Shown: in pieces, positions 52,018 to 62,200 of the stretch
How the letters are laid out: every line of letters begins with the position of its first letter
Numbering within the stretch: position 1 is the first letter of the stretch
Source: Rhodoflexus caldus
Lineage (GTDB): Bacteria; Bacteroidota; Bacteroidia; Cytophagales; Thermoflexibacteraceae
DNA length: 64,000 nt
Assembly (NCBI RefSeq): GCF_021206925.1
Contig: NZ_JAJPRF010000017.1
Coordinates: 16,151 to 80,150, forward strand
Direction of reading: 5' to 3'
Program-made: the position numbers and the translations under genes
Notes under the pieces: generated by a model
The model's input: the letters and a program-made list of their open reading frames with translations, nothing else
Database searches by the model: none
Told to the model about the DNA's origin: nothing

Positions 52018-53163
52018 ATGAAATTTGCCACCAAAGCCGTTCATGCAGGCGTTCAGCCTGACCCTTCTACGGGTGCTATCATGACCCCGATTTATCAGAC
52101 TTCTACCTACGTGCAGGAGTCGCCCGGCAAGCACAAGGGCTATGAGTACGCCCGCACGCAAAATCCGACCCGCGATGCTTTGCAGGCAAGCCTTGCCGCA
52201 TTAGAAAATGGCAAACACGGGCTTTGCTTTGCTTCGGGGCTGGCTGCGATAGATACGGTGATTAAAACGCTCAACCCGGGCGATGAGGTGATTGCTACCA
52301 ACGACCTCTATGGCGGCACATACCGACTCTTTGTGCGCGTTTTTGAAAAATATGGCATTCGGTTCAAGTTTATTCCGATGAATGATGCCGAAGCAATCGC
52401 CGCGCATTTTACCCTGCAAACCAAGTTGCTTTGGATTGAAACACCGACCAATCCGCTGCTGAATGTGATTGATATTCAGCGCGTTTGCCAAATCGCACAC
52501 GCACACGGCGCAAAAGTGGCGGTAGATAATACATTCGCTTCGCCCTACCTGCAAAACCCGCTGGATTTGGGCGCAGATTTGGTGATGCACTCCGTAACCA
52601 AGTACATCGCGGGGCACTCCGATGTAGTAATGGGTGCGCTCATCACCAACGACGACGAGTGGGCGGCGCAGTTTAAATTCCTGCAAAATGCAGCGGGTGG
52701 AGTCCCCGCACCGATGGATTGCTTCCTTGTGCTGCGCGGCATCAAAACGCTGCACCTGCGCATGAAAGCCCACTGCGAAAACGGACAAGTTGTTGCTAAT
52801 TTTCTTGCCAATCACCCCAAAGTGGGACAGGTTTGGTGGCCCGGGCTGCCTTCGCACCCTAACCATGCGGTTGCAGCATCGCAAATGCGCGGCTTTGGCG
52901 GTATGATGTCGTTCACGCTCAAAAACGACAGCGTAGAAAATGCCATCCGCGTGATGGAAAATCTGGAGCTTTTCAGCCTTGCCGAAAGTTTGGGCGGAGT
53001 AGAGTCGCTTTGCGGACATCCTGCTACGATGACTCATGCAAGCATTCCGAAAGAGGAGCGCGAAAAAGCCGGCCTCCGCGATTCGCTCATCCGCCTCAGC
53101 GTCGGCATTGAAGATGCCCAAGACCTTTGCGAAGACTTAGACCGCGCCTTGGCATTGGTTTAG
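52018..53163 (+). CDS. cystathionine gamma-synthase/lyase (PLP, transsulfuration family)
   Basis: A 381-residue PLP enzyme that makes cystathionine from an activated homoserine and cysteine, or cleaves it to cysteine. The family start FATKAVHAGVQPDPSTGAIMTPIYQTSTYVQ, the phosphate-binding FASGLAAIDTVI, the catalytic Lys in MHSVTKYIAGHSDVVMG, the D-N-T-F-A-S loop VDNTFASPYLQNPL and SLGGVESLCGHPATMTH are present. Synthase and lyase cannot be told apart by eye. It is divergent from bshB1 with only 42 bases between them, so the two may share regulation by cysteine or thiol supply. The element at 53177-53424 begins 13 bases after its stop. Confidence 0.93.
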   Translation: MKFATKAVHAGVQPDPSTGAIMTPIYQTSTYVQESPGKHKGYEYARTQNPTRDALQASLAALENGKHGLCFASGLAAIDTVIKTLNPGDEVIATNDLYGGTYRLFVRVFEKYGIRFKFIPMNDAEAIAAHFTLQTKLLWIETPTNPLLNVIDIQRVCQIAHAHGAKVAVDNTFASPYLQNPLDLGADLVMHSVTKYIAGHSDVVMGALITNDDEWAAQFKFLQNAAGGVPAPMDCFLVLRGIKTLHLRMKAHCENGQVVANFLANHPKVGQVWWPGLPSHPNHAVAASQMRGFGGMMSFTLKNDSVENAIRVMENLELFSLAESLGGVESLCGHPATMTHASIPKEEREKAGLRDSLIRLSVGIEDAQDLCEDLDRALALV

Positions 53164-53176
53164 GGTTTATTGTATA

Positions 53177-53424
53177 GAACGCGGATGATGGCAGATTTCG
53201 CGGATGAACACAGATATTTGATTGATAAGCGTACTTTCGGAAAAATGATAAGGTGGGAAAATGCGGTTAGCGCTACCGATATTAAACCCCTAAGGGGTAT
53301 TCCGTAATTGCATGCGCGTTGCACGCGCCGTTGCATGCGCTGCACCTTGTGCCGTAGGCACTGCATATCGGTAGCAAAATACCAATCAGCGTAAACCCGC
53401 GTCATCCGTCCATAATCCGCGTTC
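53177..53424. repeat. palindromic, cloverleaf-like intergenic repeat (element E)
   Basis: A 248-bp non-coding segment with inverted ends GAACGCGGATGATGG / CCATAATCCGCGTTC (14 of 15 positions). Inside, GCTACCGATAT (53272-53282) pairs exactly with ATATCGGTAGC (53365-53375), enclosing three smaller hairpins: ACCCCTAAGGGGT, the GC-rich GCATGCGCG...GCATGCGC, and GTGCCGTAGGCAC. No coding frame of note. From memory, similar 'CTACCGATAT...ATATCGGTAG' palindromes recur in Bacteroidota intergenic regions. It covers almost the whole gap upstream of hemF. No flanking target duplication is seen. Confidence 0.65.
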
Positions 53425-53440
53425 CAAAAAAAACAACAAT

Positions 53441-54334
53441 ATGAAACAAACGATAGAAAACTGGTTTCAGCACCTGCAAGATGATATTTGCGCAGCCTTA
53501 GAAATTGCCGACGGCATCGGCAAGTTTGAGCAGGACTTGTGGCAGCGCGAGGGTGGGGGAGGCGGCAGAAGCCGCGTGATGCGAAACGGTGCGGTGATAG
53601 AAAAAGGCGGTGTCAATTTTTCTGCTGTCTTTGGCGAGCCGCCCGAAAAAATGCTTGCTGCATTAAAACTTGACAAGGCAGATTTTTTTGCCACGGGCGT
53701 ATCCATTGTGTTGCATCCACGTAGCCCCATGGTGCCGATTATCCACATGAACGTGCGCTATTTTGAAATGAGCAACGGCATCTGGTGGTTCGGCGGCGGT
53801 ATTGATTTGACCCCGCACTATGTAGTACCTGAGCAGGCAACTTGGTTTCACCGCCAACTGAAAGCCGTTTGCGACAAGCACGATACAGCCTATTATCCCG
53901 AATTTAAAAACTGGGCAGACGATTATTTTTACATCAAACACCGCGGAGAAACGCGGGGCATCGGTGGCATTTTCTTTGACCACCTGAACACCCAAAAAAC
54001 AGGCAAAATCAAGGAAGAACTGTTTACTTTCGTGCAGGATGTGGGCAGAGCTTTTGCACCGATTTACACGCATCTGATACAACTCAACCGCAATTTGCCT
54101 TTTGGCGAACGGGAAAAACAGTGGCAGCAACTGCGGCGCGGGCGCTATGTGGAATTTAACTTGGTGTGGGATAAAGGCACTAAGTTTGGCTTGGACACCG
54201 ACGGGCGGACGGAAAGCATTTTAATGAGTATGCCGCCTCAGGCACACTGGGAATATAATTTTATTCCACAAGAAGGCAGCCCCGAAGCGGCAACACTCGC
54301 GCTGTTGAAAAAAGGAGTAGATTGGGCGAATTAA
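53441..54334 (+). CDS. hemF: oxygen-dependent coproporphyrinogen III oxidase
   Basis: Aerobic heme-pathway enzyme of 297 residues that decarboxylates two propionates of coproporphyrinogen III to give protoporphyrinogen IX. The family signature RVMRNGAVIEKGGVNFSAVFG (about 45-65) is intact. Further motifs are HMNVRYFEMSNGIWWFGGGIDLTPHY, ETRGIGGIFFDHLN, GRYVEFNLVWDKGTKFGLDTDGRTESILMSMPP and WEYNF. It needs no signal peptide. With hemG it points to an oxic lifestyle. The only upstream sequence is element E, which may affect its expression. It converges on the hexosaminidase gene with 9 bases between. Confidence 0.95.
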   Translation: MKQTIENWFQHLQDDICAALEIADGIGKFEQDLWQREGGGGGRSRVMRNGAVIEKGGVNFSAVFGEPPEKMLAALKLDKADFFATGVSIVLHPRSPMVPIIHMNVRYFEMSNGIWWFGGGIDLTPHYVVPEQATWFHRQLKAVCDKHDTAYYPEFKNWADDYFYIKHRGETRGIGGIFFDHLNTQKTGKIKEELFTFVQDVGRAFAPIYTHLIQLNRNLPFGEREKQWQQLRRGRYVEFNLVWDKGTKFGLDTDGRTESILMSMPPQAHWEYNFIPQEGSPEAATLALLKKGVDWAN

Positions 54335-54343
54335 AGCGCACTT

Positions 54344-56260
54344 TTAATCAAACAACTCCTTTTCATGCTGGCCTGCGCGCCTTTCTAATTGCGCAAGCGG
54401 CAAAGTAATCAGATGACCGATGGGTTTTCCTGCTCTGTAAGTAACTACACGCAGCGTAATGGCTCCTTCCGGCAGTTCAAAAGGCTTTTCATAGCGCGGT
54501 GAGCGATTGTCGGGCATGGAGTCGTCTATGGTATAATAAATTTGCAAGTCGGGAATTTCCGTTGCCATTTCAACTATCAGGTTGCCGTTTTTTTTGGTGG
54601 TTTGGATGATAGCATCATACACCGATTTGGCATAATTGATACCTGCTACATCGGCGCGAAGAAAATGGCGCTCCATGCGGCGGGTAAAATCCTGCCAGTT
54701 TTTGCCTTCCTTCGGCGACCACGCTACTTCCGACAAAGCCCATGCGCGCGGGTAGCTCATGTATTCCAAATGGCGGAAATTGGGAATTTGTTCTGTCCAG
54801 ATATTTCCCTGCGCACCCAAAATATATTGCGGGTTAATGCCTTCGGGTACAGGCTCAAAGCTGTAAACTTTTTTGGCGCGCAGCGAAGCGTAAATAGGCG
54901 GCTCAATGCTTGCCTCGCCTTGCTGATAGTCAAAATAAGCGTAGGTTGTGGGCGACATTACGACTTGATGTCCTTCTTTGGCTGCTTCTATGCCGCCTTT
55001 CATACCGCGCCAACTCATGATGGCCACGTCGGTAGGTACGCCTCCTTCCAGTACTTCGTCCCAACCCATCATTTTTTTGCCTTTGGATTTGATGATTTTT
55101 TCTACTCTACTCATGAAATATCCCTGCAAATCTTCTACGTGCCTGATTTTGAGTTTTTTCATAAGAGCCTGACAGTCAGGATTATTAGCCCAATAGCCTT
55201 TATAACATTCGTCGCCGCCCGCATGGATGTAAGGAGCGGGAAACAACATGGCCACTTCGGTAAATACTTTGTCCAAAAATTCATAAACTTTCTCATCGGA
55301 TGGATTCAAAGTGTTGTCCACCAGCATTTTAAAAGTTCCGTTTCCGTACCATTCCGAAAATGCCGTTCCCGGATTTACATATACCTTCTGTTGGGTACAA
55401 CTCAATTCGGGATAGGCGGCAATGGCAGCCATACTGTGCCCGGGTACATCTATTTCAGGAATAATGGTTACGTGTCGTGCCTGCGCATAGGCGACAATTT
55501 CGCGGATGTCATCGTGGGTGTAGTAGCCGCCGTAAGTGGCGGGTTCATCGGGTTGCGGGTCTTTGCGGGTGTTGAAATGGCCGTAGCGCTGCACCCGCCA
55601 AGCACCCACTTCGGTGAGTTTGGGCAGCGATTTAATTTCTATGCGCCAACCGTTGTCATCGGTCAAATGCCAATGTAACGTGTTGAATTTCAGGCGCACC
55701 ATTTGGTCAATGTATCGCTTCACTTCTTCTTTGGTGAAGAAATGACGGCTTACGTCCAGCATGATGCCGCGCCAGCCAAAGCGGGGATAGTCCAAGATTT
55801 CTACTGCCGGTATTTGCCAGTTGGCAGTTGTGGCAGTCGGGCTTTCTATTGCTTCGGGCAGGAGTTGTAAAAGCGTTTGCATACCGTAAAAAAGTCCTGC
55901 ACTTGTGTTGGCATTTATTTGCACGACTGCCGAAGAAACTTTCAGTTGATAGCCTTCTTTGCCGATTTTATCATCTGCATTTTTGTTGATTTGCAGCAAT
56001 ACACTGCCCGATGAGGATTTTTGAGGCTTTACGTTCCAGCCCGTAGCCCTGTTGAGGTGCATGGCCAGCATCTCTCCGACGGGTAGGGCGGCATCATCTG
56101 CACAGGCAATTTTGACGGCAGGACTCAGTTTAAAAAATCCTGTTTTTGTTTGTAGGCTGACCGGCCGCGGAATCAGCGCGATGCCGTCTTTGGAAGATTG
56201 TGCCGGCAGAGATAGTCGGCAAAATGATACCAAAACAAAAAAAATCAGTAGTTTTTTCAT
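54344..56260 (-). CDS. secreted beta-N-acetylhexosaminidase (GH20)
   Basis: A 638-residue exported glycosidase that removes terminal GlcNAc or GalNAc from chitin- or glycoconjugate-derived oligosaccharides. The signal peptide ends at LPAQ (about residue 20). A GH20b domain (about 27-155) precedes the catalytic barrel (about 160-500), whose GWRGIMLDVSRHFFTKEEVKRYI, NTLHWHLTDDNGWRIEIK and VTIIPEIDVPGHSMAA motifs lead to the acid/base pair HAGGDECYKGYW. MGWDEVLEGG and GAQGNIWTEQI finish the active site. A small C-terminal domain (about 535-620) with Ig-like strands follows. No T9SS tail is clear. Confidence 0.93.
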   Translation of the reverse strand: MKKLLIFFVLVSFCRLSLPAQSSKDGIALIPRPVSLQTKTGFFKLSPAVKIACADDAALPVGEMLAMHLNRATGWNVKPQKSSSGSVLLQINKNADDKIGKEGYQLKVSSAVVQINANTSAGLFYGMQTLLQLLPEAIESPTATTANWQIPAVEILDYPRFGWRGIMLDVSRHFFTKEEVKRYIDQMVRLKFNTLHWHLTDDNGWRIEIKSLPKLTEVGAWRVQRYGHFNTRKDPQPDEPATYGGYYTHDDIREIVAYAQARHVTIIPEIDVPGHSMAAIAAYPELSCTQQKVYVNPGTAFSEWYGNGTFKMLVDNTLNPSDEKVYEFLDKVFTEVAMLFPAPYIHAGGDECYKGYWANNPDCQALMKKLKIRHVEDLQGYFMSRVEKIIKSKGKKMMGWDEVLEGGVPTDVAIMSWRGMKGGIEAAKEGHQVVMSPTTYAYFDYQQGEASIEPPIYASLRAKKVYSFEPVPEGINPQYILGAQGNIWTEQIPNFRHLEYMSYPRAWALSEVAWSPKEGKNWQDFTRRMERHFLRADVAGINYAKSVYDAIIQTTKKNGNLIVEMATEIPDLQIYYTIDDSMPDNRSPRYEKPFELPEGAITLRVVTYRAGKPIGHLITLPLAQLERRAGQHEKELFD

Positions 56261-56358
56261 TTTCGCAAATCAGATTAGTGAGTTTGCAAGGTAATAAAAA
56301 AATGGTCGTATTGCGCAGATAGCGCATTTGCCGAAAAAGAAGGATTTTCGCAGGCAAA

Positions 56359-57261
56359 ATGTTTTTTATGCTGATTAACAGGTTATCGGGCGGCTTGGGC
56401 AACCAATTGTTTCAATATACTTTTGGTTTGTATCTGGAACTGATTCACCGACGCAAAGTGCTGACAGATGCCGCCTATCTGTCGGCTAACAGGGGGGCGT
56501 TGTTGCTGACACAGCGAGATTACAGTCTGGATATTTTCAATGTTCGCCCCCGATTTTGCAATCAGTGGCATCTGGCGCTTTTTCAGCAAAGCCGTTATTG
56601 GCGTTTGAATGCTCTTGCTGAAAAACTTTTTGACATTCGGGCGTATCAATACGTAGAAGAGTCCGACAATTTTTCGGGGGCGGAACATCTACCGCGCCAT
56701 GCTTTGCTGACGGGGATTTGGCAGGATTACCGCTATGTGCAGGCTGTGGCAACCGAACTCAGAAAGCAACTGCAATTTCGGCACAGGCTTGCCAAAGAGG
56801 CTCTGCATTGGCAGCAAAAAATTGATAATCAGCCTATTGCAGTGGCATTGCACGTGCGGAGGGGTGATTATCTGAAACCGCATGTGGCACAGTTGCTGCC
56901 GCCGCTTGCTTGGGATTATTACCTGCAAGCCATTGAAAAAGTGCAACGTCAATTCGGGGCAGAGGCGTTTTTTTATGTTTTTTCTGATGATACGGAATGG
57001 TGCCGCACGCAATTTGCAACCATTGATATTCCCTATGCCATTGTACCTAATCGTTTTGACAATCAGCCTTTTGCAGATTTTCAATTGATGACCCGCTGCC
57101 GACATTTTGTAATTGCCAACAGTACTTTTTCGTGGTGGGGGGCATGGTTGGGCACAGCTCCCGACAAACAGGTATGGACACCTGCTCAATGGTATGCCAC
57201 CCCTGAATTGAATCGGGAAAAACGGTCTAAATTAGTGCCGCCCGACTGGCATACTGTTTAA
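56359..57261 (+). CDS. family 11 glycosyltransferase, alpha-1,2-fucosyltransferase type
   Basis: A 300-residue cytoplasmic glycosyltransferase that would add alpha-1,2-linked fucose to surface glycan. The GT11 motifs are LSGGLGNQLFQYTFGL near the N-terminus, the GDP-binding VALHVRRGDYLKP (about 160-172), YYLQAIEKVQ, FYVFSDDTEWC and the C-terminal FVIANSTFSWWGAWLG. Families normally start close to GGLGNQ, so the ATG at 56368 is a possible true start. It is a single gene with no capsule cluster around it. The downstream ~300 bases to the LpxH-like gene are non-coding and contain element D. Confidence 0.88.
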   Translation: MFFMLINRLSGGLGNQLFQYTFGLYLELIHRRKVLTDAAYLSANRGALLLTQRDYSLDIFNVRPRFCNQWHLALFQQSRYWRLNALAEKLFDIRAYQYVEESDNFSGAEHLPRHALLTGIWQDYRYVQAVATELRKQLQFRHRLAKEALHWQQKIDNQPIAVALHVRRGDYLKPHVAQLLPPLAWDYYLQAIEKVQRQFGAEAFFYVFSDDTEWCRTQFATIDIPYAIVPNRFDNQPFADFQLMTRCRHFVIANSTFSWWGAWLGTAPDKQVWTPAQWYATPELNREKRSKLVPPDWHTV

Positions 57262-57320
57262 TTTTGCGCATCCTGACTGATTTCAGCCACATTCGTGGGA
57301 GGGTATGCACCATGTTTATC

Positions 57321-57487
57321 AGTAAGTGAGCAGTTTACCGCGTTCTTTTCTTTCGCTTATTAAACTGCTGGCAGGGACTTTGTCCGCTGACAGAGTTTTA
57401 TTAGGCTATCCCTGCCGGCGGCTGAAAGCGCGGCTGCAAGCCCTGTCAGTGGATTCGGATAAAAGCGTTTTAATCTGCTCACCTGCT
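57321..57487. mobile_element. MITE-like element (copy D) with GAGCAG ends
   Basis: A 167-bp non-coding segment with inverted ends AGTAAGTGAGCAGTTTA and AGCAGGTGAGCAGATTA (14 of 17 positions). These match the ends of the element at 43442-43619. Inside, GGCAGGGA pairs with TCCCTGCC and CTGACAG with CTGTCAG, nested hairpins. The interior differs from that of copy C, so the two share only their ends. It lies 60 bases after the fucosyltransferase and 88 before the LpxH-like gene; the rest of this 313-base gap has nothing recognisable. No convincing target duplication. Confidence 0.5.
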
Positions 57488-57574
57488 TCCAAGAAGCATG
57501 TGGAATAACAGGTGCAAACCGAACTGTTTATTTGTTGAAAATCAGAGGGTTAAAAAATTACCGAAGGCTGTTTT

Positions 57575-58369
57575 ATGATGATACCCGAAATCAACCTGCA
57601 AGCAAATCAAAAGCTGTATTTCGCATCCGACTTTCACTTAGGCTATCCCGATTATACCACAAGTTTGGAAAGGGAGCGAAAAATTATCCGTTGGCTGAAT
57701 GCGGTGCAGGATACGGCAGCGCATATTTTCCTGATGGGTGATTTGTTTGAGTTTTGGTTTGAATATGGGCATGTTGTACCCAAAGGGTATGTGCGGCTGT
57801 TGGGCAAAATTGCCGAATTGACCGATGGGGGAGTGCCTGTGAGCATCTTTACGGGCAATCATGACCTTTGGATGTTTAAATATTTTACACAGGAATTGGG
57901 TACGCCGGTTTATTACAACCCGCAATCGTTTGTTTGCAACGGGAAAAAACTGCTCATCGGGCACGGTGATGGTTTAGGCCCCGGAGACATCCCTTACAAG
58001 CTGTTGAAAAAATACTTCTTTGAGGTCAAATTTTTTCAATGGTGTTTTGATAAACTCCCTGCTTTTATGGGGGTAGGATTTGCCAATGCGTGGTCGCGCG
58101 AAAGCAAGAAGAAGGGCAGTGTACACCATTTTTTGGGTGATGACGAATGGATTTGGCAATATTGCAAGAAAAAACATCGGGAAAATCCGCATCATTTCTA
58201 CATTTTCGGGCATCGGCACTTCCCGCTTGACCTCACCGTAACGGCTGACAACTGTGATTTTACGGGGCGCTATATTAATTTAGGTGAATGGATGAATTTT
58301 TGTACCTATGCCTGTTTTGACGGAACACATGCCCAATTGCACAGTTTTGAAAATACTTATGCTTTGTAG
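57575..58369 (+). CDS. UDP-2,3-diacylglucosamine hydrolase-like metallophosphoesterase
   Basis: A 264-residue calcineurin-like phosphoesterase of the LpxH family, the lipid A step that hydrolyses UDP-2,3-diacylglucosamine to lipid X. The dimetal motifs are all present: FASDFHLGYPD, FLMGDLFEFWFE, IFTGNHDLWMF, LLIGHGDGLG and FGHRHFPLDL. The region after GHGDG (KYFFEVKFFQWCFDKLPAFMGVGFANAWSRESKKK) is the helical insertion typical of LpxH. Other lipid A genes are not adjacent. The next gene overlaps its 3' end by 41 bases in another frame, so they are cotranscribed. Start at 57575 or the next codon. Confidence 0.88.
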   Translation: MMIPEINLQANQKLYFASDFHLGYPDYTTSLERERKIIRWLNAVQDTAAHIFLMGDLFEFWFEYGHVVPKGYVRLLGKIAELTDGGVPVSIFTGNHDLWMFKYFTQELGTPVYYNPQSFVCNGKKLLIGHGDGLGPGDIPYKLLKKYFFEVKFFQWCFDKLPAFMGVGFANAWSRESKKKGSVHHFLGDDEWIWQYCKKKHRENPHHFYIFGHRHFPLDLTVTADNCDFTGRYINLGEWMNFCTYACFDGTHAQLHSFENTYAL

Positions 58370-59141
58370 CCTGCTGTTAGGGGGGGAACTCTGCGCACAG
58401 GATACGCTGCGGCACTATAAAACGATTACTGTTAAACAAGTCGTAGCACTCTCGGCAGACAATTACGACAACATTTACATAGCCGATAAACAGGGAAATA
58501 TCCACTCCTACGATTCGCTTGGCAATCATTTGCTGACCTACTCGCCGCCGGAAGTGGCAGAAGTAACCTTGCTGGATGCTCGTTCTACGGTGCGCATTTT
58601 TGCCTTTTACCGCGAATTACAGGGCTTTGCGCTGCTCAATCGCTTCCTTACCCCCATTGAGTTGTACCGATTTCAACTGCCCGACGGCGGCTTTGTACGC
58701 ATGGCGGCTCAGGCGGCTGATAATACCTTTTGGATTTATGATGATGTTGCTTTGTCATTAAAAAAATTTGACAAAAAATTTGGACGCACCCTGCTGCAAA
58801 CCGATTTGAGCCTGCTGCTGCCCAATGCCTCGTTAGACATTACCTACATGGCAGAGTATCAGAACATGCTGTTTGTGCTGGCAGAAGGCTACGGGATTTT
58901 GCAGTTTGATAATATGGGGAATTTCATTCGTCGCTTGCCTGCCGCAAGTTCTTGTTTCACGCTTAGTGGAGATGCTGTTTTTTACTTTGAAAACAAGCAA
59001 ATTATCAGGCAAGAACTCTACTCCAACCGGCAAACAACATTTGTTCTTGATATTCCTGTTACTCAAATGAAAGGGCTGGTAGTAACGGGTAGTGGCATCA
59101 TCACACTTGAAGAAAATTTGTTAAGATTTTGGCGGCAGTAG
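58329..59141 (+). CDS. secreted beta-propeller-like protein of unknown function
   Basis: A ~270-residue exported protein I cannot assign to a named family. After a signal peptide (hydrophobic LKILMLCSLLLGGELCAQ), the mature part repeats short motifs of a beta-propeller: VALSADNYDNIYIADKQGNIHSYDSLGN, AAQAADNTFWIYDDVALSLKKFDKKF and YQNMLFVLAEGYGILQFDNMGNF. These resemble NHL or YVTN blades. The Cys in GGELCAQ could be a lipobox but lacks the usual pattern. It overlaps the LpxH-like gene by 41 bases (62 if the earlier ATG at 58308 is used), so the pair is translated from one mRNA. Its role may relate to the outer membrane, by position only. Confidence 0.75.
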   Translation: MPNCTVLKILMLCSLLLGGELCAQDTLRHYKTITVKQVVALSADNYDNIYIADKQGNIHSYDSLGNHLLTYSPPEVAEVTLLDARSTVRIFAFYRELQGFALLNRFLTPIELYRFQLPDGGFVRMAAQAADNTFWIYDDVALSLKKFDKKFGRTLLQTDLSLLLPNASLDITYMAEYQNMLFVLAEGYGILQFDNMGNFIRRLPAASSCFTLSGDAVFYFENKQIIRQELYSNRQTTFVLDIPVTQMKGLVVTGSGIITLEENLLRFWRQ

Positions 59142-59231
59142 ATTTAACAAAGTACATATGTGATTTAACCATTTCTTAACATACTCTTAGAAGCCGATGG
59201 CGGAAATTTGCGTCTCCTAAAATAAGGTATT

Positions 59232-62200
59232 ATGCGCAAATTCTACACATTTTTTCACTTGCTCTTTTGGGGCATGCTCTTGTTACTCGTGCCGCTGAAT
59301 CAGGCATGGGCACAAGCTGTTTCCATGACAGGCACTACTGGCTCTTACAGTCAGGATTTTAACACACTTATTACGATAGGTACGGGCACATGGACTGACA
59401 ACAGTACGATTTCCGGCTGGTATGCCCAGCGAAGTGGTACCGGGACAACTATTGTAGCTAATGACGGTGGCGCTAATGCAGGCAATCTCTACAGCTATGG
59501 CACAGCAACGACCTCTGAACGTGCATTGGGTAGCGTAGGTTCAGGCGGTGCTGGAGCAGGTAATTTTGCATGGGGGGTACAATTGCAAAACAATACAGGT
59601 AGCACTATCACCAACCTCACATTAGCTTACACAGGCGAGCAGTGGAGAAATAGTGGAGCGGTAGTTCAATCTGTTACAGTCTGGTACAGAATATCTGCTA
59701 CCGAAAATACAGCGCTTACACCCAACAATAGTACAGGTTGGACGCAGGTAACAGCACTTGCTTTTAATAGTCCTGTTACCGGAGGAACAGCTAGTCCTTT
59801 GGATGGTAATGCGGCCGCTAATAGAGTAGTATTTCCTGCTACTGCTATTTCAGGCTCGCTTTCTATTCCTGCCGGACATTATATCATGATTAAGTGGGAT
59901 GACCCTGACCACTCCGGCGCTGACCATGGTTTGGCAATAGACGATGTAACAATTTCATGGACAAGTGCGCCTAACCCTGCGCCCACTGCCGCACTGACCA
60001 CGGCTCCTAACGTTACTTCCGGTGGGGGTACAGCGTATAACTTTACGGTTACTTACACAGATAACAGCAATGTTAATTACAGCACGCTTGACAATAACGA
60101 TATAGAAGTTACCGGCCCGGGCGGTTTTAGCCAGTTTGCTGATTTTATCAGTGCTGTGCCTGCCGCCAATTCGCCCAGCATTGTGGCAACCTACCGCATT
60201 ACGCCTCCCGGTGGTTCTTGGGATGCAGCCGATAATGGCTCTTACACTATTGCGATGCGTGCCAACCAAGTTACCGATGATGCAGGTGCTCCTGTGGCTG
60301 CCGGTACCTTAGGCAATTTTAACGTCAATATATTTGCGGCCATTTCTTTAACAACCGCTCCTTACACACAAGATTTCAACAGCCTTGCTAACACCGGAAC
60401 AAGCAATACCACCGTGCCATTTGGTTGGTATTTTGCTGAGTCGGGCACAGCAGCTAACGCTGCCTATCGCGCTGACGACGGTGGTTCAAATACGGGCGAT
60501 ACTTACAGCTACGGCGACACAGGCAGCAATGAACGTGCTTTTGGTGGCTTGCAGAGCGGTTCATTAGTGCCTGTTATAGGTGCTGCCATCACCAACAACA
60601 CAGGTGCCCCAATTACATCGCTGCGCATTCTTTATAAAGGAGAATTGTGGCGCGTAGGTACTGCTTCGCGCGAAGACCGATTGGATTTCCAGTACAGCAC
60701 CGATGCTACCGGTCTTACTTCGGGTACATGGACAGGAGTAAGCCAGTTAAACTTTTCAACGCTTAATCCTGCATTGGCTTCTTATGTAGGCACAACAGGT
60801 GCAAAAGACGGTAATGTAGCTTCTGTTTCAATTGTACATACGATTACAGGCTTAAATATTCCTGACGGCGCAACTTTCTGGATTCGTTGGTCAGACTTTA
60901 ATGCTGCCGGTTCTGATGACGGTTTGGCCATAGATGATGTGGTGATTCAGGTTGATACGGGCACGCCTCAGGTAGTGCTTAATTCTGCTCCGAATGTTAC
61001 CGTAGGCGGAGGCACTTCTTATGATTTCAGCGTTACCTATACCGACAACGTGCTTGTTGAGTACGTTACGTTAGGCAACGGCGACTTACAGGTTACCGGC
61101 CCGGGCGGCTTCAGCCAGTTAGTAACCTTCGTAAGCGCTGTACCTGCCACAAGTGCACCAAGTATTACGGCAACTTACCGAATCACTCCTCCCGGAGGTT
61201 CATGGGATGCGGCGGACAATGGTGTATATACCATTGTCATGCGCACTAACCAAGTGGAAGATAACGAGGGATATGCGGTAGACGGCGGCACGATTGGTAC
61301 GTTTACGGTGAATATAGCCGGCCCGATGACCATTGCGGCTGCTCGTGCCACGCCTTTTGGTACAACAGTTACGGTTACGGGTGTTGTTACGGTTGCCAAC
61401 CAGCATGGCGGTACCGTATTTATTCAAGATGCTACCGGCGGTATTGCTTTGTTTGACAATACAGCACCTTTTATGAATCAAGACCCTGATTTGCTTATTG
61501 GCAAAGAGGTTACGGTTACGGGCGTTGTATCGGAATTCGGACGCAGCGGTGGTACATATCCTGCCGGTACGCCTTACAGTGGTCTTACTCAAATTTCACC
61601 CGTTCTTTCATATACCATCGGTGCAAACGTAGGTGCGCCTGCGCCTAAGCCGCTTACGCTGAATACATTAAGCGAAGCAGATGAAGGCGAGTTGATTGAA
61701 ATACCGAATGTTACATTTTCTATCAACAACCGTGGTATATTCGTACCTAATGCAAGTTTCTCTATTTCGGATGCTTCCGGCAGCGGCGTATTACGCACGC
61801 CTAACACCATTTTCAACAACTTTAATTTGTTAGGCAAAGTCATACCGGCTACTTCTGTTAAAATCGTGGGTGTTTTGAGCCAGTTTGCAGGCGGGTATCA
61901 AATTGTGCCGCGTTTTGTAAGCGATGTTGATGGAGCAACTTCTGCTACTACTCCTCACGATGCCATTCCTGCCAATGAAACGCTGGATATTGTAACCCTT
62001 AACGTGGAATGGTTCGGACATCCGAGCAACGGGCCTACTGATGACAACTTGCAGCGTACCAATTTGGCAACTGTTCTTAATCAGTTGCAAGCCGATGTTT
62101 ATGTGTTGCAGGAAATATGCAATGTGGCACAGTTTAACAGTTTGGTGAGTGCCATGCCCGGCTATGCGGCTAAACTTGTAACAGAATGTTTCTCCAACCG

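Noticed and set aside
54542..55678. 378-codon plus-strand frame
   Set aside because: Antisense to the GH20 hexosaminidase, whose catalytic motifs are intact on the other strand.
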